Assembly (NCBI GenBank): GCA_007280825.1 | Contig: QYQI01000118.1 | Span: forward strand, 1-9,788 | Source: Ignavibacteriales bacterium | GTDB lineage: Bacteria; Bacteroidota; Ignavibacteria; Ignavibacteriales; Melioribacteraceae | Direction: 5' to 3' | DNA: 9,788 bases | Shown here: positions 1-6,413 of the stretch, one piece after another | Layout: each line of letters begins with the position of its first letter | Position numbering within the stretch: position 1 is the stretch's first letter | The notes under the pieces: generated by a model | Databases searched by the model: none | Seen by the model: only the letters and a program-made list of their open reading frames with translations | What the model was told of the DNA's origin: nothing | Translations under genes and position numbers: made by a program

Positions 1-24
1 ACTTAATACTATATACTGTTTTAT

Positions 25-714
25 TTACCAATCTTTTTCTGTAACGACCGGTTTCCCTTTTACCTTGCGAAGTTTTTTCTGCAGATCAGATTCGTTATTC
101 TTCAAGGCTTCTAAAATTCTTTGTGCATCTTCTTTAGAAATTTGATTCTTCGGTTGCTGCTGTTGTTGTTTTTGCTGCTTATCCTTGTTCTGATCTTTTT
201 TATCTTGATTGTTCTGCTGATCCTGTTTTTGCTGCTGATCTTTATTCTTGTCCTTATCTTTATCGTTTTTATTTTTCTGCTGCTGTTGATTTTGCTTAAG
301 CATATTCAACGCATAAGAAAGATTATATTTTGTATCAAGATCATCCGGATTTTTTTTAAGCGAGTTCGCATAAGCTCCAACACTCTCTTGATACTTCTGT
401 TGTTTCATTAATGCATTACCAATGTTATGATAAACTTTTGCCTGGTTTGTTTTATCATCTGTAAACTGTAAAGAATTCTTGTAAGATTGTAGAGCTTCAT
501 CATAACGGCCTTGTTTGTAATAAGCATCGCCAAGATTAAAATGCCCTTGAAACAATTCGGGGTCTTTTTCCAAACCTTTTTTGAATTTCACTTCTGAATC
601 AGAATATTTTTTACTCGAGTAAAGATCAACGCCGTCGTTGTTCAAACTTCTTTTACTCTGAGCATAAGTTATGGCAGAAAAAATAAAAACTATATAAATA
701 ATTTTTTTGATCAT
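25..714 (-). CDS. batC: BatC-like periplasmic TPR protein with K/Q/N/D-rich tail
   Basis: A 229-residue protein, last complete gene of the Bat operon. Residues 1-18 form a signal peptide (two Lys, hydrophobic core, ending TYA before Q19), so it is probably periplasmic or attached to the membrane complex. Residues about 22-135 hold roughly three tetratricopeptide repeats, recognisable from GDAYYKQGRYDEAL near 62-75, GNALMKQQKYQES near 99-111 and the KNPDD turn near 121-125. Residues 140-191 are a low-complexity tract made only of Lys, Gln, Asn and Asp, with one Pro. A short charged tail (192-229) follows, with a possible helix at ISKEDAQRILEAL. TPRs are protein-docking scaffolds, so it probably bridges partners of the BatA/BatB complex. 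Its ATG overlaps the batB stop (ATGA), and AAGG lies 8 nt upstream. The family is clear from repeats and position; the biochemical role is unknown. Confidence 0.88.
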   Translation of the reverse strand: MIKKIIYIVFIFSAITYAQSKRSLNNDGVDLYSSKKYSDSEVKFKKGLEKDPELFQGHFNLGDAYYKQGRYDEALQSYKNSLQFTDDKTNQAKVYHNIGNALMKQQKYQESVGAYANSLKKNPDDLDTKYNLSYALNMLKQNQQQQKNKNDKDKDKNKDQQQKQDQQNNQDKKDQNKDKQQKQQQQQPKNQISKEDAQRILEALKNNESDLQKKLRKVKGKPVVTEKDW

Positions 715-1754
715 TGTTTAACCTTAACAATCTTTTCAAACTTAGCAAGCCATTTAGATTTATTGGATGTGATAAAAAATTCACAGACCAAAATCATTAT
801 CGCCGGAATCAAGAAATAATAAAACCTGTCTTCGTATTCGGTAATTCTTTTTGTGCCGTATTCCGATTGTTGAATTTTTGCAAGGTCATTATAAATAGCT
901 TCTAACTCATCTTCAGTGTTAGTGCCTCTATAATATTTCCCGTTTGTTTTTTCTGAGATCGTTTTCAAAATTGCTTCGTCAAGTTTCGTAAGAACAATAT
1001 TTCCTTGATTATCTTTTTTATATCCGCGTTGAACACCTGAATCATCATAGACAGGAATAGGAACACCGGCAGAGGAACCAAATCCTATAGTATAGATACT
1101 AACATCTTTGGATTTTGCTTCATCAAGAGCCGCATCAATATTTCCTTCATGATCTTCGCCGTCTGTAATTACAACAATTGTCTTTTTTGTATTGTCATCA
1201 TAACGGAAAGATTTCAAAGCAAGATCAAGAGCCGGACCAATTGCAGTGCCAGGTTGAGGAACGGAATTAAAATCTACTGCATTCAAAAATAAATTTGCTG
1301 CAGCATAATCGGAAGTTAATGGAAACTGGACGTACGCCTGCCCGGCGAAAACAATTAGTCCGATCTTATCACCTTGAAGTTTTTGGATTAACTTAGCGAT
1401 CTCAAACTTTGCTTTTTCCAATCTACTTGGTTTAATATCTTCAGCGCCCATACTTCTTGAAACATCTAATAAAATATAAACTTCAATGCCGATCTGTTTT
1501 ACTTCTTCTATCTTTGTTCCGACTTGAGGGTTAGCTAGCGCAACAATAATTAATACGATTGCAAAAAGTGTAAGTCCAAATTTTAACCATGATTTAAGTT
1601 TACTTCTTAAAGGAAATAAAATTTCTTTCAGTTTCGTTCCGGCAAATTTTTCAAGAATATTATTTTGCTTTTTGAAAGTGAACCAGAATAATCCAGCAAG
1701 GATAGGAACCAGCCAGAGTAGATAAAGATATTCGCTATTTGCAAAACGGATCAC
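711..1754 (-). CDS. batB: BatB-type membrane-anchored VWA protein
   Basis: A 347-residue inner-membrane protein. Hydrophobic segments lie near residues 9-27 and 57-75, and a third near 312-329 anchors the C-terminus. The VWA domain (about 88-300) lies between the second and third. The metal-ion-dependent adhesion site (MIDAS) is complete: D97, S99 and S101 in DVSRS, T170 in PGTAIG and D198 in VITDGED. The family is part of the Bacteroides aerotolerance (Bat) system and is a likely client of the MoxR ATPase encoded upstream. The start is GTG, overlapping the batA stop as GTGA, with only a weak GAGAAG ribosome site, so translation probably depends on coupling to batA. Its stop overlaps the next start by 4 nt. 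BatA and BatB are paralogues; I call this one BatB because it is second in order and followed by the TPR gene. It could equally be described as a generic VWA protein. Confidence 0.92.
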   Translation of the reverse strand: MIRFANSEYLYLLWLVPILAGLFWFTFKKQNNILEKFAGTKLKEILFPLRSKLKSWLKFGLTLFAIVLIIVALANPQVGTKIEEVKQIGIEVYILLDVSRSMGAEDIKPSRLEKAKFEIAKLIQKLQGDKIGLIVFAGQAYVQFPLTSDYAAANLFLNAVDFNSVPQPGTAIGPALDLALKSFRYDDNTKKTIVVITDGEDHEGNIDAALDEAKSKDVSIYTIGFGSSAGVPIPVYDDSGVQRGYKKDNQGNIVLTKLDEAILKTISEKTNGKYYRGTNTEDELEAIYNDLAKIQQSEYGTKRITEYEDRFYYFLIPAIMILVCEFFITSNKSKWLAKFEKIVKVKQ

Positions 1755-2746
1755 GGTAATCTTCTCAAATATGTTCTTGATAAACCAACATCAGCCAATA
1801 ATAAAAATAGACCTACAAAAGCCCAACTGTAGAATAATTCTTTTGCATTCCTGTAAGATGTAACTTCAGCACGTGTTTTTTCTAAACGGTCTATCTCTTC
1901 ATAGATCTGAACCAATTTTCTATTATCAGTTGCACGAAAATATTTTCCGCTGGTAATGCTTGCAATTTGATTCAAAACATTTTCATCTATTTCAACAGGA
2001 ATGGTCTGATAACGGATTCCGAACGGAGTTTGAAACGGGTAAGGTGCATCCGTGGTTGAGCCGACACCGACAGAATAAATTCTTATCCCAAATTTTTGAG
2101 CAATTTGTGCTGCCGTAAGCGGATCAATTTCTCCGCGGTTGTTCACGCCATCGGTTAATAGAATCATCACCTTGCTTTTCGATTTGCTGTCTTTCAATCT
2201 ATTTACTCCGTTTGCAATTGCATTCCCAATTGCTGTTCCGTCTTCAATCATTCCGGTGTGAATCTCTTTCAGCAAATTGCGAAGAACATTATAATCAACT
2301 GTGAGAGGGCATTGAGTAAAACTTTCTCCGGAGAAAATTACCAACCCAATTTTATCATTCGTTCTTCCGGCAATGAATTCATCAATAACTTTTTTTGCCG
2401 CTTCTACACGGTTAGGTTTGAAATCTTCTGCCAGCATACTGCCGGAAATATCAAGAAGCATTGCAATATCAATTCCTTCAGTATAGATATTTTCTCTGCT
2501 TGAAAAACTTTGAGGACGTGCCGCTGCAATGATAAAAAAAGCAATGGATAATATTCTTAACCATGTCGGAATATTTGCCAGTTTTTCTTTTAATGTTTTT
2601 GGTGCACGGCTAAATATTTGTAATGATGAAAAATTAAAATCCGGAGAAATTTTATTCTGTTTTTTCCAGTACCAGTAAACGATTGCCGGTATTAAAAGCA
2701 AAAACCATAAAACAATAGGATAAGCAAATGTTATATCACTGAACAT
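1751..2746 (-). CDS. batA: BatA-type membrane-anchored VWA protein
   Basis: A 331-residue inner-membrane protein with the typical BatA layout: hydrophobic segments at about 9-27 and 60-77 (the second ending in AAARPQ), a VWA domain at about 90-290 and a C-terminal membrane segment at about 304-320. The MIDAS motif is intact: D99, S101 and S103 in DISGS, T171 in DGTAIG and D199 in LLTDGVN. It should bind a divalent cation and change conformation on ligand binding, as VWA domains do, probably under control of the co-encoded MoxR ATPase. The ATG overlaps the end of the BatD-like gene by 11 nt and is preceded by GAGGA at a 5-nt spacing, the best ribosome site among the overlapping genes. Length and architecture match the family, and I see no defects. 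Confidence 0.93.
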   Translation of the reverse strand: MFSDITFAYPIVLWFLLLIPAIVYWYWKKQNKISPDFNFSSLQIFSRAPKTLKEKLANIPTWLRILSIAFFIIAAARPQSFSSRENIYTEGIDIAMLLDISGSMLAEDFKPNRVEAAKKVIDEFIAGRTNDKIGLVIFSGESFTQCPLTVDYNVLRNLLKEIHTGMIEDGTAIGNAIANGVNRLKDSKSKSKVMILLTDGVNNRGEIDPLTAAQIAQKFGIRIYSVGVGSTTDAPYPFQTPFGIRYQTIPVEIDENVLNQIASITSGKYFRATDNRKLVQIYEEIDRLEKTRAEVTSYRNAKELFYSWAFVGLFLLLADVGLSRTYLRRLP

Positions 2747-3686
2747 TTTTATCCTCGCTTACATTTTGCGGCGGTGCCGGTATAGTTTGATTAACAATTT
2801 CGTATGCTTGATTCATCATTTCCTTATTTACCTTTGGCATCGGTTCAAATTTTGCGAACTTAACAAGATCGGCATTACTGAAAAAATTATCCGATGTCTG
2901 TACAATTTTTTTCCCTTCTTCCATGTAACTTAATACAGCAAGGATTTCTGCCGATGTCATTTCCAACGCGCGGAAATTAAATCTCTCTTCAAAGTATTGG
3001 CGTACAATTTCAGTTACTTCACTATGGAATTGTTTAACGAATCCATTCTGCCAAAGTTTTTTCTCTTCAAGTTCATGTAAATGTGTTAAAGCAATTTCAT
3101 GTGGTGGAATTTTTATTTCCAGCAAAATATTTTCTTTTAATGCTTTCTTCTTTTTGTAACGCTGATATAGATAGTAGAGAAGAACAATTAGCAAAAGTAT
3201 TAAAACAGCTATCGCTGAAATCAATAACCAATTCAACGGAAGTCTCAAAGGATCTTTTACATCACGAAAATCTTCTTGTGCATTAACCGGCAATGTGCGG
3301 ATAGTAATTGTTACGGGATTAGTTCTAATCAATTTTTTCGTAATGGTTCTACCCATTATATATTCTAAAGTAATAGCAGGAATAGTAACTTTGGCGGAAT
3401 CATATTTCGAAAAAATAAAATTGTATCTTTCAATAACTTGGTTATTAACTTCATTTTTTTCTGACGGCATGGTTTGAATGTATTCTAGAACTTTTATGCT
3501 GTCTTTTACAGAAGGCATATTAACAGAAATCACTTTATCATGTTTAATTTCGATTTGATACTTAATGTAGTCACCGACTTTGTAGGTTGTTGTATCAGTA
3601 GTTGCACTAACGGAAATATTTTGTGCTCTTAGAATTGTAAGAGAGAAAAAAAGTATTATAACTGCAGACCGTAAATTTCTTACCAT
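2736..3686 (-). CDS. BatD-like single-pass membrane protein (hypothetical)
   Basis: A 316-residue protein. Residues 1-21 are a signal peptide ending LRA before Q22. Residues about 23-135 are beta-rich and periplasmic, and resemble the Ig-like modules of BatD (oxygen tolerance) proteins; they contain YKVGDYIKYQIEI and a VTIPAITLEY strand. A DVKDP motif (142-146) precedes one transmembrane helix at about 153-174, then a Lys-rich stop (YKKKK). The cytosolic part (about 175-316) is helical and includes LHELEEKKLW and VRQYFEERFNFRALEMTSAEIL, a pattern I associate with the short BatD-like or DUF4381-like protein placed between DUF58 and BatA in Bacteroidota. It spans the membrane, so it could link periplasmic events to cytosolic DUF58/MoxR. 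It overlaps the DUF58 gene by 7 nt and batA by 11 nt. GAGGG lies 8 nt before the ATG. The family assignment is by architecture and position, not by a catalytic motif. Confidence 0.78.
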   Translation of the reverse strand: MVRNLRSAVIILFFSLTILRAQNISVSATTDTTTYKVGDYIKYQIEIKHDKVISVNMPSVKDSIKVLEYIQTMPSEKNEVNNQVIERYNFIFSKYDSAKVTIPAITLEYIMGRTITKKLIRTNPVTITIRTLPVNAQEDFRDVKDPLRLPLNWLLISAIAVLILLLIVLLYYLYQRYKKKKALKENILLEIKIPPHEIALTHLHELEEKKLWQNGFVKQFHSEVTEIVRQYFEERFNFRALEMTSAEILAVLSYMEEGKKIVQTSDNFFSNADLVKFAKFEPMPKVNKEMMNQAYEIVNQTIPAPPQNVSEDKNVQ

Positions 3687-4555
3687 CTTTTTTCCCTCAG
3701 CTTAAAAAAATCAACAAGGGGTTTTACATATGAGCCGGATGTTTCAATATCAATCGAATCCAATCTGCTGGAAAGAAAAAGCTGTCTGCGGGATTCTGCC
3801 CAATGTTTGTTCTCATCAATAATTGATTGGCGAATAATTTTATCACCCGTATCAACAAAACGGATCTCTCCGGTTTCTGCATCACAGAATTTTATTAATC
3901 CGGCATCCAACATAGATTTTTCCCGCTGATCACGCAGCACAATACCTATCAGATCATGTTTTTTACCAACGATGCGTAAAATCTTTTCATATCCGCCGTC
4001 TATGAAATCAGAAATTAAAAAAACAATTGCTTTCTTTTTTATTGTATGATTAAAATACTCGAGCGCTTGACGGAGATTTGTTTGATTTCCTTCCGGTTCG
4101 AACGAAAGAACTTCTCTAATTATTCTAAGTGAGTGACTCTTTCCTTTTCTTGGAGGAACAAATTTTTCGATTCGATCGGTAAATAATATTAATCCAACTT
4201 TATCATTATTCTTCAAAGCAGAAAAAGCAAGGACGGCACTTAGCTCAGCAGCAACTTGCTGTTTTGTTTTTTCAACAGAGCCGAACATTAACGATCCGCT
4301 CATATCAACAAGCAGCATAACTGTAAGTTCGCGTTCCTCTTCAAATATTTTTATGTACGGATGACCAAACCGCGCAGTAACGTTCCAATCAATGCTTCGT
4401 ATATCATCGCCGAAATTATATTCGCGTACTTCGGAAAATTCCATTCCTCTTCCCTTAAATACAGAATGGTATTCGCCGGAAAATACTTCGTTCACAATTC
4501 CGCGTGTACGAATCTCAATTTGTTTTACTTGTTTTAATAATTCTTTGGTTAACAT
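3680..4555 (-). CDS. DUF58 / VWA-like cytosolic protein
   Basis: A 291-residue protein of the DUF58 family, which nearly always travels with MoxR ATPases. The N-terminal signature is clear: EVFSGEYHSVFKGRGMEF (23-40), then REYNFGDDIRSIDWN (44-58). A VWA-like fold follows, with DMSGS (D84, S86, S88), a likely MIDAS threonine T159 in NQTNLRQAL and an acidic strand end ISDF (181-184), so metal binding looks possible. There is no signal peptide or membrane helix, so it is cytosolic and probably attached to the membrane complex through its partners. The ATG at 4555 gives exactly the usual family N-terminus (MLTKELLKQVKQIEIRTR), so the start is trusted although no good Shine-Dalgarno precedes it; the upstream bases belong to the heptad repeat. 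Its 3' end overlaps the BatD-like gene by 7 nt. Confidence 0.93.
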   Translation of the reverse strand: MLTKELLKQVKQIEIRTRGIVNEVFSGEYHSVFKGRGMEFSEVREYNFGDDIRSIDWNVTARFGHPYIKIFEEERELTVMLLVDMSGSLMFGSVEKTKQQVAAELSAVLAFSALKNNDKVGLILFTDRIEKFVPPRKGKSHSLRIIREVLSFEPEGNQTNLRQALEYFNHTIKKKAIVFLISDFIDGGYEKILRIVGKKHDLIGIVLRDQREKSMLDAGLIKFCDAETGEIRFVDTGDKIIRQSIIDENKHWAESRRQLFLSSRLDSIDIETSGSYVKPLVDFFKLREKRW

Positions 4556-4559
4556 AAGT

Positions 4560-4637
4560 TCTCAGCTTTCAGCGGTCGGCTGTCAGCAAAGACTTTAAAA
4601 AAGCTAAATGCTGATAGCTGACTGCTGAGTGCTATCA
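4560..4637. repeat. Inverted array of heptanucleotide units between moxR and the DUF58 gene
   Basis: On the plus strand, 4560-4587 is four exact-length 7-mers fitting NNTCAGC, the third reading GGTCGGC. An AT-rich 15-nt spacer follows (4588-4602), then 4603-4637 is five 7-mers each beginning GCT, three of them (4610-4630) fitting GCTGANN. The two arms are inverted, so a 21-bp stem can form when 4567-4587 pairs with 4610-4630. Plus-strand RNA would pair nearly throughout using G-U wobbles; the transcribed minus strand pairs as runs of 5-6 bp broken by mismatches. The last unit contains the moxR stop codon (TGA, 4637-4635). This is the only non-coding gap in an otherwise overlapping operon. It is not a CRISPR (units too short, no spacers). 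I have an impression that similar GCTGA-type heptads occur between genes in related genomes, but cannot verify it here. Confidence 0.8.
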
Positions 4638-4638
4638 G
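4597..4638 (-). other. Alternative stem-loop followed by a U-tract (possible attenuator)
   Basis: In the moxR transcript, CTGATAGC (4638-4631) is followed 12 nt later by its exact reverse complement GCTATCAG (4618-4611), then 8 nt, then six T (4602-4597). The 8-bp stem and U-run resemble an intrinsic terminator, but the 8-nt separation is too long for a strong one, so partial termination or attenuation is the most that could be claimed. The stem uses the same bases as the larger heptad hairpin, so the two folds exclude each other. It could be an accidental product of the repeat units. Confidence 0.25.
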
Positions 4639-5618
4639 GGTACTTCAATTTTGTTTAATATTTTTGAAATAATTGTTTCCGAAGTTATGTCTTCGGCTTC
4701 AGCTTCGTAAGTAACAGCAATTCGATGACGCAATACATCTGAACAGATCGAACGGACATCTTCAGGAATTACATATCCTCTTCTTTTTATAAACGCCATA
4801 GCGCGCGCACCTAAAGCAAGGTTAATAGATGCTCTTGGCGATCCGCCGTAACTGATTAGATCTGTCAATTCATCCAGGCCAAAATCTTTCGGTGAGCGTG
4901 TTGCAAATACAATATCTAAAATATATTTCTCGATTTTTTCATCTACATAAATTTCTTGAACGAGTTTACGAGCTTTAATAATATCTGCGGGATTAATTAC
5001 AGCATTTATAGTTGGATTATCCGAAGTAGTATTTAACTTCATAATCTTCTGCTCTTCTTCACGAGAAGGATAAGTGATTTTCACCTTCAGCATAAAACGA
5101 TCAACTTGTGCTTCCGGTAAAGGATAAGTTCCTTCTTGCTCGATCGGGTTCTGAGTTGCAAGAACTAGAAAAGGATCATCCAGTTTAAATGTTGATTCAC
5201 CAATCGTTACTTGTCTTTCCTGCATCGCTTCAAGAAGTGCACTTTGAACTTTAGCAGGTGCGCGGTTGATTTCATCTGCAAGAATAAAGTTTGCAAAGAT
5301 CGGTCCCTTCTTAATTGCAAAGTTTCCATCTTTCTGACTATAGATCAATGTACCGATTAGATCTGCGGGAAGAAGATCCGGTGTAAATTGTATTCTCTGA
5401 AATTTTGCTTTCATTGATGCTGCAAGAGATTTGATCGCAAGTGTTTTAGCTAAACCGGGTACGCCTTCAAGTAAAACGTGCCCGTTGGAAAGAAGCCCAA
5501 CAACAAGGCGTTCAAGCATTGATTTTTGTCCAACGATAGTTTTGCTCATCTCGTTGAAAAGTATATCAATGAACTCGCTTTCCTTTCTTATTTTTTCATT
5601 TAGTGCTGTAATATCCAA
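4635..5618 (-). CDS. moxR: MoxR-family AAA+ ATPase
   Basis: A 327-residue cytosolic ATPase, the normal length for MoxR. The AAA+ elements are all present: Walker A GVPGLAKT (52-59), Walker B FILADE (111-116), sensor 1 in ATQNP (N157), the MoxR-typical GTYPLPEAQVDRF (163-175) with the probable arginine finger R174, and sensor 2 in GGSPRAS (258-264, R262). MoxR proteins are thought to act as chaperone-like remodelers of VWA-domain partners, here DUF58, BatA and BatB, through ATP hydrolysis. It is the first gene of the operon. The start is TTG, chosen because GAGGA sits 6 nt upstream (5629-5625), the resulting N-terminus fits the family, and no in-frame ATG lies closer than residue 24. The gene ends in TGA inside the heptad repeat. 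Function is well supported by motifs; the exact substrate is inferred. Confidence 0.95.
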   Translation of the reverse strand: MDITALNEKIRKESEFIDILFNEMSKTIVGQKSMLERLVVGLLSNGHVLLEGVPGLAKTLAIKSLAASMKAKFQRIQFTPDLLPADLIGTLIYSQKDGNFAIKKGPIFANFILADEINRAPAKVQSALLEAMQERQVTIGESTFKLDDPFLVLATQNPIEQEGTYPLPEAQVDRFMLKVKITYPSREEEQKIMKLNTTSDNPTINAVINPADIIKARKLVQEIYVDEKIEKYILDIVFATRSPKDFGLDELTDLISYGGSPRASINLALGARAMAFIKRRGYVIPEDVRSICSDVLRHRIAVTYEAEAEDITSETIISKILNKIEVP

Positions 5619-5624
5619 TTTTAA

Positions 5625-5629
5625 TCCTC
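5625..5629 (-). promoter_or_regulatory. Ribosome binding site of moxR (GAGGA), deciding a TTG start
   Basis: Read on the minus strand, GAGGA ends 6 nt before a TTG codon at 5618-5616. The spacing is ideal and there is no nearby in-frame ATG or GTG, so the TTG is taken as the true start. Confidence 0.7.
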
Positions 5630-5730
5630 ACTGTTTTTATAATTCTAATGATTTTCTACAAAACTGAAGTAGCTTAAGTTTCTTCTTTCCTATAATTTTT
5701 TTGTTAATCCGAAAAGTTTTTTTGCGGGAA

Positions 5731-5738
5731 CAAATATA
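5731..5738 (-). promoter_or_regulatory. Possible Bacteroidota-type -7 element for the moxR operon
   Basis: The minus strand reads TATATTTG here, matching the TAnnTTTG element of Bacteroidota promoters, about 113 nt before the moxR start. The nearest upstream TTTG (5768-5765) is 26 nt away, longer than the usual spacing, so this is only a candidate. In such AT-rich DNA a chance match is quite possible. Confidence 0.25.
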
Positions 5739-5767
5739 TGAAAATATGAACTCGAATGATTATTCAA

Positions 5768-5783
5768 ATTTTACAAGTAAAAT
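5768..5783. repeat. Short dyad in the divergent promoter region
   Basis: ATTTTAC and GTAAAAT form a perfect 7-bp inverted repeat around a 2-nt centre (AA). Its size and place between two divergent operons would suit a dimeric regulator, but no regulator gene is in the window and the AT-rich background makes chance possible. Confidence 0.3.
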
Positions 5784-5889
5784 CAAATGTTAAAAAATCT
5801 TAAAAATGAATTCCCAACCTTAAAAAATTTTATATCATGTTGAATAATGCCGATATTATCGTCCAAAATTAAAACATTCATTGGATTTC

Positions 5890-5917
5890 TTGACAAAAAT
5901 TGTATGCTGCTTAGAAC
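5890..5917 (+). promoter_or_regulatory. Sigma70-like promoter for the spy-like/macAB operon
   Basis: A perfect TTGACA (5890-5895) is followed after 16 nt by TAGAAC (5912-5917), a 4-of-6 match to TATAAT. Transcription would start near 5924 and leave a leader of about 92 nt before the Spy-like gene. It is the best -35 hexamer in the gap; the -10 is only fair. Confidence 0.4.
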
Positions 5918-6015
5918 ATTGATTTTATTAAACCGTAATAAAGATAGCTAAGTCTAACTGATGACAATGATTTCAAAAAATGTTTTCATATCTAAAAAAA
6001 ATAAACGGAGCTAAA

Positions 6016-6375
6016 ATGTCAAAATTAATTCTAACCATAATCTTGTTTGTGTTTGCAGGTACAATGGCAAGCGCACAAATGCGAATGAGTCCAACAGAAA
6101 GAGCAAAACAATTAGGTGAATCATTAAAATTAAACAGTGATCAATTAAAAAAAGTTGAAGATATTTTGACAAAATCACAGGATCAATTTTCCAAACTGAT
6201 GAACAATGGAGATTTCCGTAATGAAGAAACTAGAAACAAAATGAACCAGCTTCGTGAAGAATCAAATAAAGAAATCATGAATATCTTAAATGCAAAACAA
6301 AAAGTTGAATACAAAAAATTTCTAGAAGAACAAAAAAAGAGAATGCAAGAAAGAATGCAAAACAGAGATAACTAA
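6016..6375 (+). CDS. Small Spy/LTXXQ-like periplasmic protein
   Basis: A 119-residue protein. Residues 1-20 form a signal peptide (SK, hydrophobic core, ending ASA before Q21), so the mature protein is periplasmic. The rest is almost wholly helical and charged. Two LTXXQ-like motifs, LNSDQ (39-43) and LNAKQ (91-95), are 52 residues apart, the spacing expected in the Spy/CpxP fold, a cradle-shaped helical chaperone or stress-sensing module. The C-terminus is rich in Arg, Lys, Met and Gln. The start at 6016 is chosen because GGAG (6007-6010) lies 5 nt upstream and it gives a clean signal peptide; an in-frame ATG at 5980 has no ribosome site and would add a non-signal N-terminus. It heads the operon, 38 nt before macA, suggesting a part in envelope-stress or export. 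Chaperone activity is inferred from the fold family and not shown by any motif. Confidence 0.8.
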   Translation: MSKLILTIILFVFAGTMASAQMRMSPTERAKQLGESLKLNSDQLKKVEDILTKSQDQFSKLMNNGDFRNEETRNKMNQLREESNKEIMNILNAKQKVEYKKFLEEQKKRMQERMQNRDN

Positions 6376-6413
6376 AGAAAAACAATTTCATACATTATTA
6401 TCAGAGAACAATC

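Larger units (their letters stand above)
5619..6015. other. Divergent intergenic region
   Basis: These 397 bp separate the two divergently read operons and are strongly AT-rich. I see no credible coding frame in them. They hold the moxR ribosome site, a weak leftward promoter candidate, a 7-bp dyad (5768-5783), phased A-tracts (5790-5827), a sigma70-like promoter facing right (5890-5917) and a leader of about 90 nt before the Spy-like gene. Confidence 0.8.

Noticed and set aside
1..24. A possible start of another Bat gene or a terminator after batC
   Set aside because: The 24 bases contain no minus-strand ATG and no hairpin; a following batD/batE would lie outside the window.
121..411. A plus-strand open frame encoding a Leu/Ile-rich, membrane-like peptide of 96 residues
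   Set aside because: It is the antisense of the Lys/Gln-rich part of batC; Gln, Lys and Asn codons read backwards give Leu, Phe and Ile. No ribosome site or independent support.
4560..4637. Reading the heptad array as a CRISPR or an insertion-sequence end
   Set aside because: Units are 7 bp without spacers, there are no cas or transposase genes, and no target-site duplication is visible.
5980..6015. An earlier in-frame ATG extending the Spy-like protein by 12 residues
   Set aside because: It has no ribosome site and puts a non-signal stretch before the signal peptide, whereas the ATG at 6016 has GGAG at a good spacing.
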